This document shows, one piece after another, positions 53,979 to 62,058 of a DNA stretch of 64,000 bases. Under the pieces are notes generated by a model. The model saw nothing but the letters and a program-made list of their open reading frames with translations, searched no databases and was not told the origin of the DNA. The translations under genes were made by a program, and so were the position numbers. Numbering within the stretch: position 1 is the first letter of the stretch; every line of letters begins with the position of its first letter. Source of the stretch: JABDMH01 sp964428345 (GTDB lineage Bacteria > Bacteroidota > Bacteroidia > Chitinophagales > Saprospiraceae); the NCBI GenBank assembly GCA_964428345.1, contig CAYRYD010000005.1, positions 62,001 to 126,000 of the forward strand, in the 5' to 3' direction.

Positions 53979-54212
53979 CTTATCGATATTGAGAAAACGC
54001 AAATATAAGTTTATCCGGAGCTTCAACCCCTTGGAAAGTACGTACCGGTCAGCGATGATTCAGCGAATAGTCTGTCGATAGTGCTGGTCATTCCGTATGA
54101 ACCGTAAGCTGGTTCGGCTAACCTTTGATCCCATCATCGGAATGACAAAGGTGTTGAGAATCAGAGTTTCCGGCCACCACACCAAGCCGAATCAGCAATT
54201 TCTGATCAATTT

Positions 54213-54242
54213 TTTGAAATTATTTCGAAAGTTATATCTTTG
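54213..54242 (+). promoter_or_regulatory. Bacteroidota-type promoter of tRNA-Glu
   Basis: TTTG at 54213-54216 and TATCTTTG at 54235-54242 match the -33 (TTTG) and -7 (TAnnTTTG) elements, with an 18-nt spacer. This is the best promoter in the window and it lies 41 nt upstream of the tRNA. Confidence 0.8.
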
Positions 54243-54283
54243 CCACACTTTCGAAAGAAACGCCTTTTCGGAATTCATTTAAA

Positions 54284-54355
54284 GGCCCGTTCGTCTAGGG
54301 GTTAGGACGCCAGGTTTTCATCCTGGTAACAGGGGTTCGATTCCCCTACGGGCTA
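54284..54355 (+). tRNA. tRNA-Glu (anticodon TTC)
   Basis: A 72-nt cloverleaf. The acceptor stem is GGCCCGT with ACGGGCT (one G-T end pair) and discriminator A at 54355. The anticodon arm CCAGG/CCTGG carries a TTTTCAT loop with TTC, and the T arm is AGGGG-TTCGATT-CCCCT. The sequence starts as is typical for Bacteroidota tRNA-Glu. CCA is not encoded. A promoter lies upstream and a terminator downstream. Confidence 0.97.
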
Positions 54356-54376
54356 CTTCTGAAAAAGCTCTATGGG

Positions 54377-54409
54377 CGGTCACAATTGAGTTGTGGCCGT
54401 TTTTTTTTT
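54377..54409 (+). terminator. Rho-independent terminator after tRNA-Glu
   Basis: A 9-bp stem (CGGTCACAA/TTGTGGCCG with one G-T pair, 5-nt loop) followed by ten consecutive T residues at 54400-54409. It starts 22 nt after the tRNA. Confidence 0.9.
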
Positions 54410-54504
54410 GATACTGCTCACTGGATTGCCCACTGATTCGATAGTCTTGCGCTTCGCTGTAATCCTTCTTTCCTTGTATACTGTTCCTGTTTTGTCGACC
54501 GGAG

Positions 54505-55809
54505 CTAAGGTACCTTCGCCAAAGTGACACCCAACTCTGCGAGGGCTGAGGTGATTTGGGCAAGCTGGACTTCCATGCTTTTTAGGTGCTCTATCTCTGA
54601 CCCTAAGGTCTTGTTCAGGGTGGTCAGGCTTTCTATCTGGGTCTGCTGCTCTTTTATGGCTTCGATAAGCAGCGGGACGAATTTGGTGTAATTGACAGAA
54701 AGAATCCCATCTTCGTTTTCTTTGACCAGTTCGGGATAAATCTCGCGCACTTCCTGGGCAATGAATCCTATTTGTCTATCCTTGTTGAGGTATTTCCAGT
54801 CATATCGATAAGCTTTGAGCTGCAGAAGAGAGGGTATCACGTGGTCAATATGTACGATGTTTTCTTTAAGTGTCCTATCACTATTCTCGGTAAGCGATCC
54901 CATCAGGGTTGCATCCCCATCGCCCTTAAGCGAAAGTATGTTGCCCATGCCGAGGTAATAGAAGTTCAAAAAAGATTGGTCATCCATGGTATGACTACGT
55001 GCCGCGATGGTCCATTGTTTATTGGCAATGTCCTGGTTGGTGAAGTTGATTCTGGCAAAGTCGTTTGCACCGGATTCAACAATATGTATTTGAGCAGTGT
55101 CTGTCGTACTGTTGGACACTACCTGTAATTGAGCTGAAGGGTTGTCAGCACCGATTCCCACTCGCCCATTCTTCAATACCGTGATGGCATTGGAGCGGTT
55201 ATCAGTCTCGGTGCCATTTCCGATCACGAACAGACGGTCAGCAGATCTGATCGTAGATGGTGAATTCGGGGTGTAGTCCGTGTTGAACGTACCAAAAACT
55301 GCCTCCCCGTACGATCTGGCCAATAAGCCGGTACCGCCTCCGATAAAAGACCGGCTACCCGAAGCCAGATTGTCAGAGCCGGCACCCACAAAGGAAGAGC
55401 TACCACCAGCCACATTGTTCTCTCCACTAGCCACAAAAGCGCGAGAACCCGAAGCTATATTGTCCTGTCCACCGCCCACAAATGCATAAGAATTTGAAGC
55501 CGTGTTACCTAAACCACCGCCGACAAAGGAAGAAGTACCCGAAGCAGTTGTGTTAGTACCGCTTGCAAAGGATCTGTGTCCAATGTTGCTGGCATCCCAT
55601 TCCGTGTTATATACAAGCCCAACCCGAAAGGCTGCTTTATCCGGAATCCACATCAGGCGGGTACCAAATCCGGATACCGGAGTAGAGCCTGTCGTACCCC
55701 GAAACAACACTGCTCCATCTTCGACTTCGAGTTTGGCATCCTGTGCGTTGAGCATGACAGGGATCGTCATCATCCAGATCATGGCTGTAATTAGGTTTCT
55801 TTTTTTCAT
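54505..55809 (-). CDS. Tail-fibre-like protein with YadA-type head repeats and S74 chaperone domain
   Basis: A 434-residue protein from ATG 55809 with a signal peptide (MIWMMTIPVMLNAQ). Residues ~70-170 have about seven imperfect 14-16-residue head repeats (ASGSRSFVGGGxDN type, as in trimeric autotransporter heads). Residues ~310-390 fit the S74 intramolecular chaperone domain (SDRTLKENI, RQIGFIAQEV), followed by a coiled coil (residues ~390-430). S74 domains release themselves by autoproteolysis after trimerisation. It may be a surface adhesin rather than a phage protein; no other phage gene is near. Confidence 0.8.
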   Translation of the reverse strand: MKKRNLITAMIWMMTIPVMLNAQDAKLEVEDGAVLFRGTTGSTPVSGFGTRLMWIPDKAAFRVGLVYNTEWDASNIGHRSFASGTNTTASGTSSFVGGGLGNTASNSYAFVGGGQDNIASGSRAFVASGENNVAGGSSSFVGAGSDNLASGSRSFIGGGTGLLARSYGEAVFGTFNTDYTPNSPSTIRSADRLFVIGNGTETDNRSNAITVLKNGRVGIGADNPSAQLQVVSNSTTDTAQIHIVESGANDFARINFTNQDIANKQWTIAARSHTMDDQSFLNFYYLGMGNILSLKGDGDATLMGSLTENSDRTLKENIVHIDHVIPSLLQLKAYRYDWKYLNKDRQIGFIAQEVREIYPELVKENEDGILSVNYTKFVPLLIEAIKEQQTQIESLTTLNKTLGSEIEHLKSMEVQLAQITSALAELGVTLAKVP

Positions 55810-56099
55810 AGGGCTATGTTTTTTCGATATTAAAATCATTCATGCCTGCTTTGGCCCGGATGAGTGCACTGCCTCAGCCTCCGGGTCCGAATCCGGGCAT
55901 GCCGGTTACCCGGCTATCCTGATTTAAGCCAACTACTATCAAAGAAATCGAAATTCCAGCGTTTATACGATCCCCAAAAGGGTGATTCTGTCAAGCCCCA
56001 TCAAAACGAAGATCACAACCAATTTCTTCCAGTCAACTCCCATTCTTATAAATATTTTCAAATGATTTATTCTGATGCTGAATTCTGCTTGGTTTTGGT

Positions 56100-56339
56100 A
56101 TAATCATATCACCCCTTCGGGGTTAATCAGTCACCGCGCCCAACCCAAAGGGAGGTTTTGCTAATTAGCATTTTGGTATTCAAGGAGGTAAACCAGGAAT
56201 AGCCATCCCCACCATTTCGGGATTTTTCGTCACACATTATGCTTCTCATCGATTACATTTAAGAAGCCCGAAGGGCTGACAGGATTATAGAATAACCAAA
56301 TTCGCCACCACCACCCCAACCCCGAAGGGGTGGTATTAT
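56100..56339. mobile_element. MITE/REPIN-like element, copy 1 (240 bp)
   Basis: The ends are inverted copies: CACCCCTTCGGGGTT near the left end (56109-56123) and AACCCCGAAGGGGTG near the right end (56318-56332), each itself palindromic, with outer ATAAT and ATTAT. Internal sequence includes CACCGCGCCCAACCC and CCCCACCATTTCGGGATTTTT, both shared with copy 2. It has no open reading frame of note and no clear target duplication. It is probably non-autonomous. Confidence 0.65.
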
Positions 56340-56439
56340 CTGTAAGAGCTTGCCTCGCAATACCACCAGCCAAACCTCCTTTCTTCTGGACGCTCACGTT
56401 GTATTGAGGGATGTTTTCGCTTCAATCTGAATTTGGCAC

Positions 56440-56463
56440 AATCATATCACCCCTTCGGGGTTT
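56440..56463. repeat. Solo element end
   Basis: AATCATATCACCCCTTCGGG continues with GTTT and matches the left end of the two elements, but no right end accompanies it. It is a remnant or an independent palindromic REP-like insertion. Confidence 0.6.
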
Positions 56464-56490
56464 GATGCGAAATATAAATTTCAATTTTCT

Positions 56491-56698
56491 ATAATCATAT
56501 CACCCCTTCGGGGTTATTGAGTCACCGCGCCCAACCCGTTCATTAGCCTTTTGGTATTCGGGTAGGTAAACCAGGAAGAGCCATCCCCACCATTTCGGGA
56601 TTTTTCGTCCCGCATTCTGCTTCCCATATATTACATTTAAGCTGACAGGATTATAGAACAAATTCGCCACCACCCCAACCCCGAAGGGGTGGTATTAT
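56491..56698. mobile_element. MITE/REPIN-like element, copy 2 (208 bp)
   Basis: Same ends and orientation as copy 1 (ATAATCATATCACCCC at the left, AAGGGGTGGTATTAT at the right). It lacks about 20 bp found after the left end in copy 1 and the internal GAAGCCCGAAGGG segment. Its internal matches to copy 1 run in the same order, so the two arose from one ancestor by transposition or local duplication. Confidence 0.65.
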
Positions 56699-56790
56699 TT
56701 CTCAGGCTTTCGAGGGGTTTCTGGTCGTTGCTTTTATAGAAATTGGAATGCTGAGGACTCTGAATTTATTCGATTGTCTATCCCAGACAA

Positions 56791-57042
56791 CTAAGCATCG
56801 AGGAGTTTCCCCAACTTGATTTCATCCAGATAAGGCTCCAGGCAATGCACACTCTTAAAGCTGCGAATGTCCTCGATGCTGTTCAGTTCCTGATCGTAGT
56901 AGACCTCCACGTAGAAATCTTCCAGTGCATACAGATTTGCTATACCGGATGCATAAGGCCTCGACATCAGGTAGATGGCATGATTCCAGACCGTGTCCGC
57001 TTTTGTCCTCAGATCCAATGCGATGAACTGATATAGATCCAT
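56791..57042 (-). CDS. Hypothetical small protein
   Basis: An 83-residue protein starting MDLYQFIALDLRTKADTVW with ALEDFYVEVYYDQELNSIEDIRSF in the middle. No signal peptide, no membrane segment and no motif I recognise; the alternating alpha/beta pattern suggests a small globular protein. Start and stop are clear and composition is like its neighbours. It is isolated between the repeat region and the DUF1330 operon. Confidence 0.65.
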   Translation of the reverse strand: MDLYQFIALDLRTKADTVWNHAIYLMSRPYASGIANLYALEDFYVEVYYDQELNSIEDIRSFKSVHCLEPYLDEIKLGKLLDA

Positions 57043-57196
57043 ACCGTAATGTATAGCAGAAATCAGGCCAGTTCGTTAGCTTCCGAGGGCAGATTTTGGA
57101 CTTGCTTATCGCATTCAATTATTCTGTCTGTAATCCGGATAAACTATCCAATGAGAAATTAGTACTGACACAACTGATAATGGATCATAGTCTTTG

Positions 57197-57553
57197 TCAC
57201 AGTCTGGTCCCTTTTATGAGCAGAACTGATTTTATCGATTGTTCTTTCAGATGCAGAAATTGTTTTCGCTCTTCATCTTTCATGAAGTTTTGAAAATCTT
57301 GCTCATTGTCAAATTCTGCCAAATGAATTTCATATGGCCTCTCCATGCTCCCTTCTATGAAAGTGCTTTCCGTTGGTCTCATACGTAACAAAAGTCTTCC
57401 TTTGTATTTTTCGATCAGTGGAATGGCAACATTTTCAAATTGATCGAATACATTTTCTTGCCCGTCTTTGATATAGATAAGTTGGGTGATGAAGATCATG
57501 GTATCTGGTTGGTTCGCTGAAATTAATGAACTATTATGGGCAGGTAAAATCAT
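57197..57553 (-). CDS. DUF1330-family protein
   Basis: A 118-residue protein if it starts at ATG 57553, which overlaps the symporter stop (ATGA). The conserved domain begins at Met19 (MIFITQLIYIKDG; ATG 57499), so the shorter 100-residue form is possible. The ERPYEIHLAEFDNEQDFQNFM region fits the DUF1330 dimeric alpha-beta barrel group, small enzymes of uncertain role. It is the last gene of the GH88-SSS operon. Confidence 0.75.
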   Translation of the reverse strand: MILPAHNSSLISANQPDTMIFITQLIYIKDGQENVFDQFENVAIPLIEKYKGRLLLRMRPTESTFIEGSMERPYEIHLAEFDNEQDFQNFMKDEERKQFLHLKEQSIKSVLLIKGTRL

Positions 57554-58962
57554 GCTCTACTCCTGGCCCTTGACCGGTCAATGCCGATGAGCACCAGGGC
57601 ATAGAGAGACAGGATGATCAGTAGAAACAGGTCTACCCGGATACCGCCGACTGTTTGGGCCAGGAGATTCAACTGGCTTGCGATGCTGAATATGATGGCT
57701 CCCAGGGTCAGCCAGGGCAGACTCACCAGGTGCATCGACCGGTCGTAAAATATACCGGTAAAGATCATAGGTGCAAGCAGGGCAGTCCCGGCAAAACTGG
57801 CTCTGGCCAGCAAAACCAGTTCATCGCTGCTCAGTAAGGCGAAAATGAGGGCCAGGGCAGCAAAGATTAAAATGGAAATGCGAGCCCGGGCAACCATGCT
57901 CTTATCCTCTCCCTTCAACAGAGAACGGGTCTCTCCTCCCAGCGCAAAGATCTGGGAATCGGCAGTCGAGATAGCGGCAGCGATCAACCCGATCAGAACA
58001 AAAGCTCCCAAATAACCAGGTTGATCATGGATGAGCGTCTGCCCCAGAAATTCCGAAGTACTGGCCTCCGGATAATTCAGCGCTCCGTACATGCCCAGAA
58101 ATACAGTCGGTAAAATCACGAGGATGGCAAAAGTGCCCAATCCGATGGCCGTGCGAAACAACGACTTTTCACTTTTCATAATGATAAGCCTCGTGCTTAC
58201 CTGAGGCTGCGTAAAGGGGATCATGCAAATGGCAACCATCGAACTGAAAAGAAACTGAAAATTAAAGATCCCTTTTGGACCGGGTACTGAAAGCAATGCT
58301 TCATTTTGCTGACCGATCTTTTCGAAGGCTGCCGCTAATCCTCCCATTTTATCCAGACAATTGATCCCGATGACCCAGATAACCACCAGGAGGAGAATGC
58401 CTTGCAACGTGTCACTGTATATAATGGCTTTCAGACCTCCAATCTCGCTATAGATCAGCATGACGACAACCATGCCCGCTGCATATACCCAAAGGGCTGG
58501 TCCGTTCATAAATGCTTCATTCAAAAAGATCGCCACTCCCCGGATCTGAATCGCGACATAAGGGATTAAAAAAATAAAGGCTCCGGCAAAAGCGACGATC
58601 CCTGCCAGTCTTGATTCATAACACTTCTCCATAAATCCAGCCATCCCAAGGTATTGATGGTTCTTTGTTTTCTTACGCAGGTAATAGCCTATCCAAAGGA
58701 TACCAAAGACCATGACCATATCGGATACAGCCAGAAAGATCCAGGCTCCGACACCGTGCGTACGGAAAAAATCGGGCATGCCCAGCAGGGTAAAAGTGCT
58801 AAACAGGGTAGCGGCAAATGTAAAAAGGCCCAGTACCGAACCCAGATTGGCCCCGGCCAGAAAATAGGTCTTACTGTCCTTATCCTTTGACTTGGTGAGA
58901 TAGGTAAACAGCATTAACAACAACAAATAGACAGCACCGGCAAAGAAGAGTGTCTTGATCAT
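57550..58962 (-). CDS. Sodium:solute symporter (SSS family)
   Basis: A 470-residue protein with about 13 transmembrane helices. SSS features include GIYYDRSMH-like loop segments, YSEIGGLKAIIYSDTLQGILL and STADSQIFALGG. It probably imports a sugar acid, acetate-like or amino-acid-type substrate with sodium; the operon context suggests a uronate or its derivative. A DUF3311 gene lies immediately upstream, the usual small partner. Confidence 0.92.
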   Translation of the reverse strand: MIKTLFFAGAVYLLLLMLFTYLTKSKDKDSKTYFLAGANLGSVLGLFTFAATLFSTFTLLGMPDFFRTHGVGAWIFLAVSDMVMVFGILWIGYYLRKKTKNHQYLGMAGFMEKCYESRLAGIVAFAGAFIFLIPYVAIQIRGVAIFLNEAFMNGPALWVYAAGMVVVMLIYSEIGGLKAIIYSDTLQGILLLVVIWVIGINCLDKMGGLAAAFEKIGQQNEALLSVPGPKGIFNFQFLFSSMVAICMIPFTQPQVSTRLIIMKSEKSLFRTAIGLGTFAILVILPTVFLGMYGALNYPEASTSEFLGQTLIHDQPGYLGAFVLIGLIAAAISTADSQIFALGGETRSLLKGEDKSMVARARISILIFAALALIFALLSSDELVLLARASFAGTALLAPMIFTGIFYDRSMHLVSLPWLTLGAIIFSIASQLNLLAQTVGGIRVDLFLLIILSLYALVLIGIDRSRARSRA

Positions 58963-58981
58963 TATCCGAAAATTTTAGCAA

Positions 58982-59191
58982 TCATTGATCCCGTCCGGGA
59001 TGAACCCACGAACCGGCGATGGTTAATCCGAGTAGAATAAAACTGACCACCAAACCCATCCACAAGGTATACGGCATTCCCAAAAAGAAGGGGTCTGCCT
59101 TTTGAAAGGGGATAACAAGCGGGGTGAAGATTAAGACGACGATCACCGCAACGGCGATGCGACATAGCGTCCAGAGTTGGGATCTGTTCAT
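58982..59191 (-). CDS. DUF3311-type small membrane protein
   Basis: A 69-residue protein with two hydrophobic helices (FTPLVIPFQKADPFFLGMP in the loop between them). It matches DUF3311, whose genes sit directly in front of SSS symporter genes and are thought to be an accessory subunit. The gap to the symporter is 19 nt. Confidence 0.8.
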   Translation of the reverse strand: MNRSQLWTLCRIAVAVIVVLIFTPLVIPFQKADPFFLGMPYTLWMGLVVSFILLGLTIAGSWVHPGRDQ

Positions 59192-59284
59192 TGGTCAGTT
59201 TTTTCGCTGTGCCTGAAGGTAAAAGTTTCTTTTGACTTTCCTTCCCTAATTCGCCGGAAGCGAAACACCTTTATCGACCATACT

Positions 59285-60055
59285 TTAAAGCCTTTCGATG
59301 GTCATTCCACCATCTACCATGATAACCTGACCGGTCGAATAAGGGAGGTCACCCTCGAGCAGTGAAACCACCGATTTGCCGACATCCTCCGGCATTCCCC
59401 ACCGTGACTGGACCATCAGGCCTTCGGCTATCAGCTTATCGTATTTGGCTTTGACCGGACCAGTCATGTCGGTCATAATAACACCGGGCCTCACTTCATA
59501 AACCGGTATATCAAAAGCTCCCAGCCGGGTGGCAAATAATTTGGTCAGCATGCTCATTCCGGCTTTCGACAGACAATATTCACCACGGTTTACCGAAGCT
59601 ACCGTGGCAGAAATGGAGGAAATGTTGACGATCGAAAAAAATGCAGTGGGCTCATGTGTCTTTGCCTCGATCATGTGTCTGGCGAAGACCTGGGTTAGAA
59701 AAAATGCCCCTTTCAGGTTGATGTCCATGACCCGGTCGTAGCTTTCCGGGCTGGTCTCCAGGAGGTCGGTCCGGACCAGCGGGGCAACACCGGCGTTATT
59801 GATCAGTGCGTGTACCGTTCCATAATGTCCGGCGATTTTCCGGAACATATCGGCCCGGTCCTGGTCACTACCCACATTTCCTTGGACATAGAGCACCTCG
59901 ATCTTCTCCCGGCTTAAACTCTGCAGAACCTCCTGAACATCTTCTTCCGGTCTCATTCCATTGAGGGCCAGCGACCAGCCACGATGGGCCAGAGCCTGAG
60001 CAATTCCCAAACCAATGCCCCGGGTTCCGCCGGTGATAAACGCAACTTTTTTCAT
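59285..60055 (-). CDS. Short-chain dehydrogenase/reductase (FabG-like)
   Basis: A 256-residue classical SDR. Cofactor motif TGGTRGIG (8-15), NNAG, the catalytic Ser (SSISAT), Tyr and Lys (YCLSK), and the C-terminal MVDGGMTIE are all present. It probably oxidises or reduces a sugar intermediate; a KduD-type dehydrogenase of 2-keto-3-deoxygluconate is possible but not proven. Gap to the upstream oxidoreductase gene is 11 nt. Confidence 0.88.
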   Translation of the reverse strand: MKKVAFITGGTRGIGLGIAQALAHRGWSLALNGMRPEEDVQEVLQSLSREKIEVLYVQGNVGSDQDRADMFRKIAGHYGTVHALINNAGVAPLVRTDLLETSPESYDRVMDINLKGAFFLTQVFARHMIEAKTHEPTAFFSIVNISSISATVASVNRGEYCLSKAGMSMLTKLFATRLGAFDIPVYEVRPGVIMTDMTGPVKAKYDKLIAEGLMVQSRWGMPEDVGKSVVSLLEGDLPYSTGQVIMVDGGMTIERL

Positions 60056-60066
60056 GGATTAAGGAA

Positions 60067-61227
60067 TTAAACTAACGGTGTTACATCCAGCCAGGATCGC
60101 TTTGACCAGCTTTCCAGGCCTAATTCAGCCAGCTGAACTCCCTTGGCACCTTCCAGGAGGTCCCATTTAAAGGGAGTATCGCGCACCAGGTGTTCCAGAA
60201 ACATCTTCCATTGCACTTTAAAGGCATTTTCGTAGGTATTGTTGGCCTTGTATTTTTTCCACTGGTCAAAGAAATTGATTGGCTGGGGGATGTCGGGATT
60301 CCAGACAGGTACCGGTGTCTCGTCGTACGATTGAGTGTAACAATCCCTGAGACCAGCTACCGCCGATCCCCGGGTACCATCGACCTGTAAGACCAAAAGA
60401 TCATCCCTTCTTACCCGGACATCCCAGGATGAATTGAAATGGGCAACGATGTCGCCGGCCAGTTCAAACGTGGCATAAGCTGAGTCGTCAGCGGTGCAAA
60501 CGTAAGGTTGACCATTTTCATCGATGCGTTCTTTAATATGCGTTGCACCAAGGCAGCTCAGGGATTTGACTTCTCCAAAAATATTGTCGAGCACATAGCG
60601 CCAGTGACAAAGCATATCCATAATGATACCACCGCCTTCTTCCTTGCGGTAATTCCAGGATGGCCGGTTTGGCGGTATGGTATGACCTTCAAAAACCCAG
60701 TACCCGAATTCACCCCGGATCGACAGGATTTTTCCGAAAAAACCTTCGCGGATCAGATCCTGGAGTTTTAGCATTCCGGGCAACCAAAGTTTGTCTTGCA
60801 CAACTCCGTGTTTGACGCCTTTTGCTTTGACCAGATGGTACAGCGTGATTGCTTCCTCTAAAGTGGTACCGGTAGGTTTTTCGCAATAGATATGCTTACC
60901 TGCTTCAATAGCCTTTTTTACGCTTTCAAACCGCTGACCGGTGACCTGGGCATCAAAGTAAACATCGTATCCCGGTATTTCCAGCGCTTCATCCAGCGAC
61001 GTGGTGTACCGGGCGATCCGGTGCTCATCACAAAGGGCCTTCAGTTTCTCTTCATTGCGTCCGACCAGTACAGGCTCCGGCAGGACAATCCGGTCGTTTC
61101 CGATTCTCACACCACCATCTTCGATGATCGAAACAATGGAGCGGATCAGATGCTGACGGGTTCCCATCCGGCCGGTTACCCCATTCATAATGATGCCTAT
61201 ACGTTCAATACTGAGTTGATTATTCAT
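60067..61227 (-). CDS. Gfo/Idh/MocA-family oxidoreductase
   Basis: A 386-residue NAD(P)-dependent oxidoreductase with the family's Lys-containing motif KHIYCEKPTGTT (about residues 110-121) and an N-terminal Rossmann fold. The C-terminal domain includes MDMLCHWRYVLDN. It likely oxidises a sugar or inositol derivative in the catabolic operon. Nine nt after the TIM-barrel gene. Confidence 0.88.
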   Translation of the reverse strand: MNNQLSIERIGIIMNGVTGRMGTRQHLIRSIVSIIEDGGVRIGNDRIVLPEPVLVGRNEEKLKALCDEHRIARYTTSLDEALEIPGYDVYFDAQVTGQRFESVKKAIEAGKHIYCEKPTGTTLEEAITLYHLVKAKGVKHGVVQDKLWLPGMLKLQDLIREGFFGKILSIRGEFGYWVFEGHTIPPNRPSWNYRKEEGGGIIMDMLCHWRYVLDNIFGEVKSLSCLGATHIKERIDENGQPYVCTADDSAYATFELAGDIVAHFNSSWDVRVRRDDLLVLQVDGTRGSAVAGLRDCYTQSYDETPVPVWNPDIPQPINFFDQWKKYKANNTYENAFKVQWKMFLEHLVRDTPFKWDLLEGAKGVQLAELGLESWSKRSWLDVTPLV

Positions 61228-61236
61228 TTTTATCGG

Positions 61237-62055
61237 TTAATAAAGCTTATGATACGATTCGATGATTTTGTCCAGAAATACGGACTGATCCATTGACCAG
61301 TAATGATCTGAAAATATCTCGACTTCAATAAATCCATCAAATCCCGCTTCCTTGACCCAGGAGCTTATTTCCCGGATGGGAATACAACCCTCACCCATTA
61401 ATCCGCGGTCGTTCAACAGATCGGTCGTTGGAGTTTTCCAGTCACAGATGTGAAAAGCCAGCAAATGACCATCCGCCCCGCAGCGCTCTATCTGGGATCT
61501 CAGGTCCGGATCCCACCAAAGATGATAGACATCTACAGCCACACCAACATAAGGGTCAGTAAAAAAATCAGCCATATCGTTGGCTTGTTTGAGGGTATTG
61601 ATCGCCGACCGGTTGTCGGCATACATCGGATGTAGTGGTTCTATAGCCAGTTTCACCCCGGATGCCCTGGCGTGCGGGAGTATTGCTTCGATACCATCCC
61701 GGATCTGGTCGCGTGAGGTGGTCAGCGGTTGCCCGGGATCGGCTCCGCACACCAGGACCAGTAATGGTGCGCCAATCTCGTTCGCCTCATCGATCAGTCT
61801 TTTGTTTTCCTCAATGGCTCTAGCCCGGGCTGCCGTATCGACAGATGGGAAAAATCCACCCCGGACATACGATACGACGGTGACGGGATAATCCCGGATA
61901 ATCCGGGCCGCGGCCTTTACTCCCCATGGTTCGATGGCGTTCTGCCAGATACTGACCCCCCCGATGCCGCGTAAGTTGTATTGCTCCAATGCCTCGGGTA
62001 AAGACCAGGGCTTGGTGGTAATGGTGTGGATACACAGTAGCCGGCGACTGGTCAT
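61237..62055 (-). CDS. Sugar phosphate isomerase/epimerase (TIM barrel)
   Basis: A 272-residue xylose isomerase-like TIM barrel. Metal-site segments are LAIEPLHP (Glu), VAVDVYHLWWDP (Asp, His), FHICDWKTP and FIEVEIFSD (Glu). It belongs to the same superfamily as the 48983-49864 gene but is not closely similar. It lies 3 nt after the GH88-like gene and 9 nt before the Gfo/Idh gene, so it works in the same pathway. Confidence 0.87.
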   Translation of the reverse strand: MTSRRLLCIHTITTKPWSLPEALEQYNLRGIGGVSIWQNAIEPWGVKAAARIIRDYPVTVVSYVRGGFFPSVDTAARARAIEENKRLIDEANEIGAPLLVLVCGADPGQPLTTSRDQIRDGIEAILPHARASGVKLAIEPLHPMYADNRSAINTLKQANDMADFFTDPYVGVAVDVYHLWWDPDLRSQIERCGADGHLLAFHICDWKTPTTDLLNDRGLMGEGCIPIREISSWVKEAGFDGFIEVEIFSDHYWSMDQSVFLDKIIESYHKLY

Positions 62056-62058
62056 GGT

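Larger units (their letters stand above)
55810..56790. other. Gene-free region with palindrome-bounded repeats
   Basis: No convincing coding sequence occurs in this ~980-bp stretch. It contains two MITE/REPIN-like elements (56100-56339 and 56491-56698), a solo end at 56440-56463, a degenerate palindrome near 55973-55985 (CCCC...GGG) and an internal AGCCC-GAA-GGGCT hairpin in the first element. The rest is AT-rich with nothing recognised. Confidence 0.6.

Noticed and set aside
54505..55809. Prophage tail-fibre gene
   Set aside because: No terminase, capsid, integrase or tail gene is present; S74 proteins also occur as chromosomal surface proteins in Bacteroidota.
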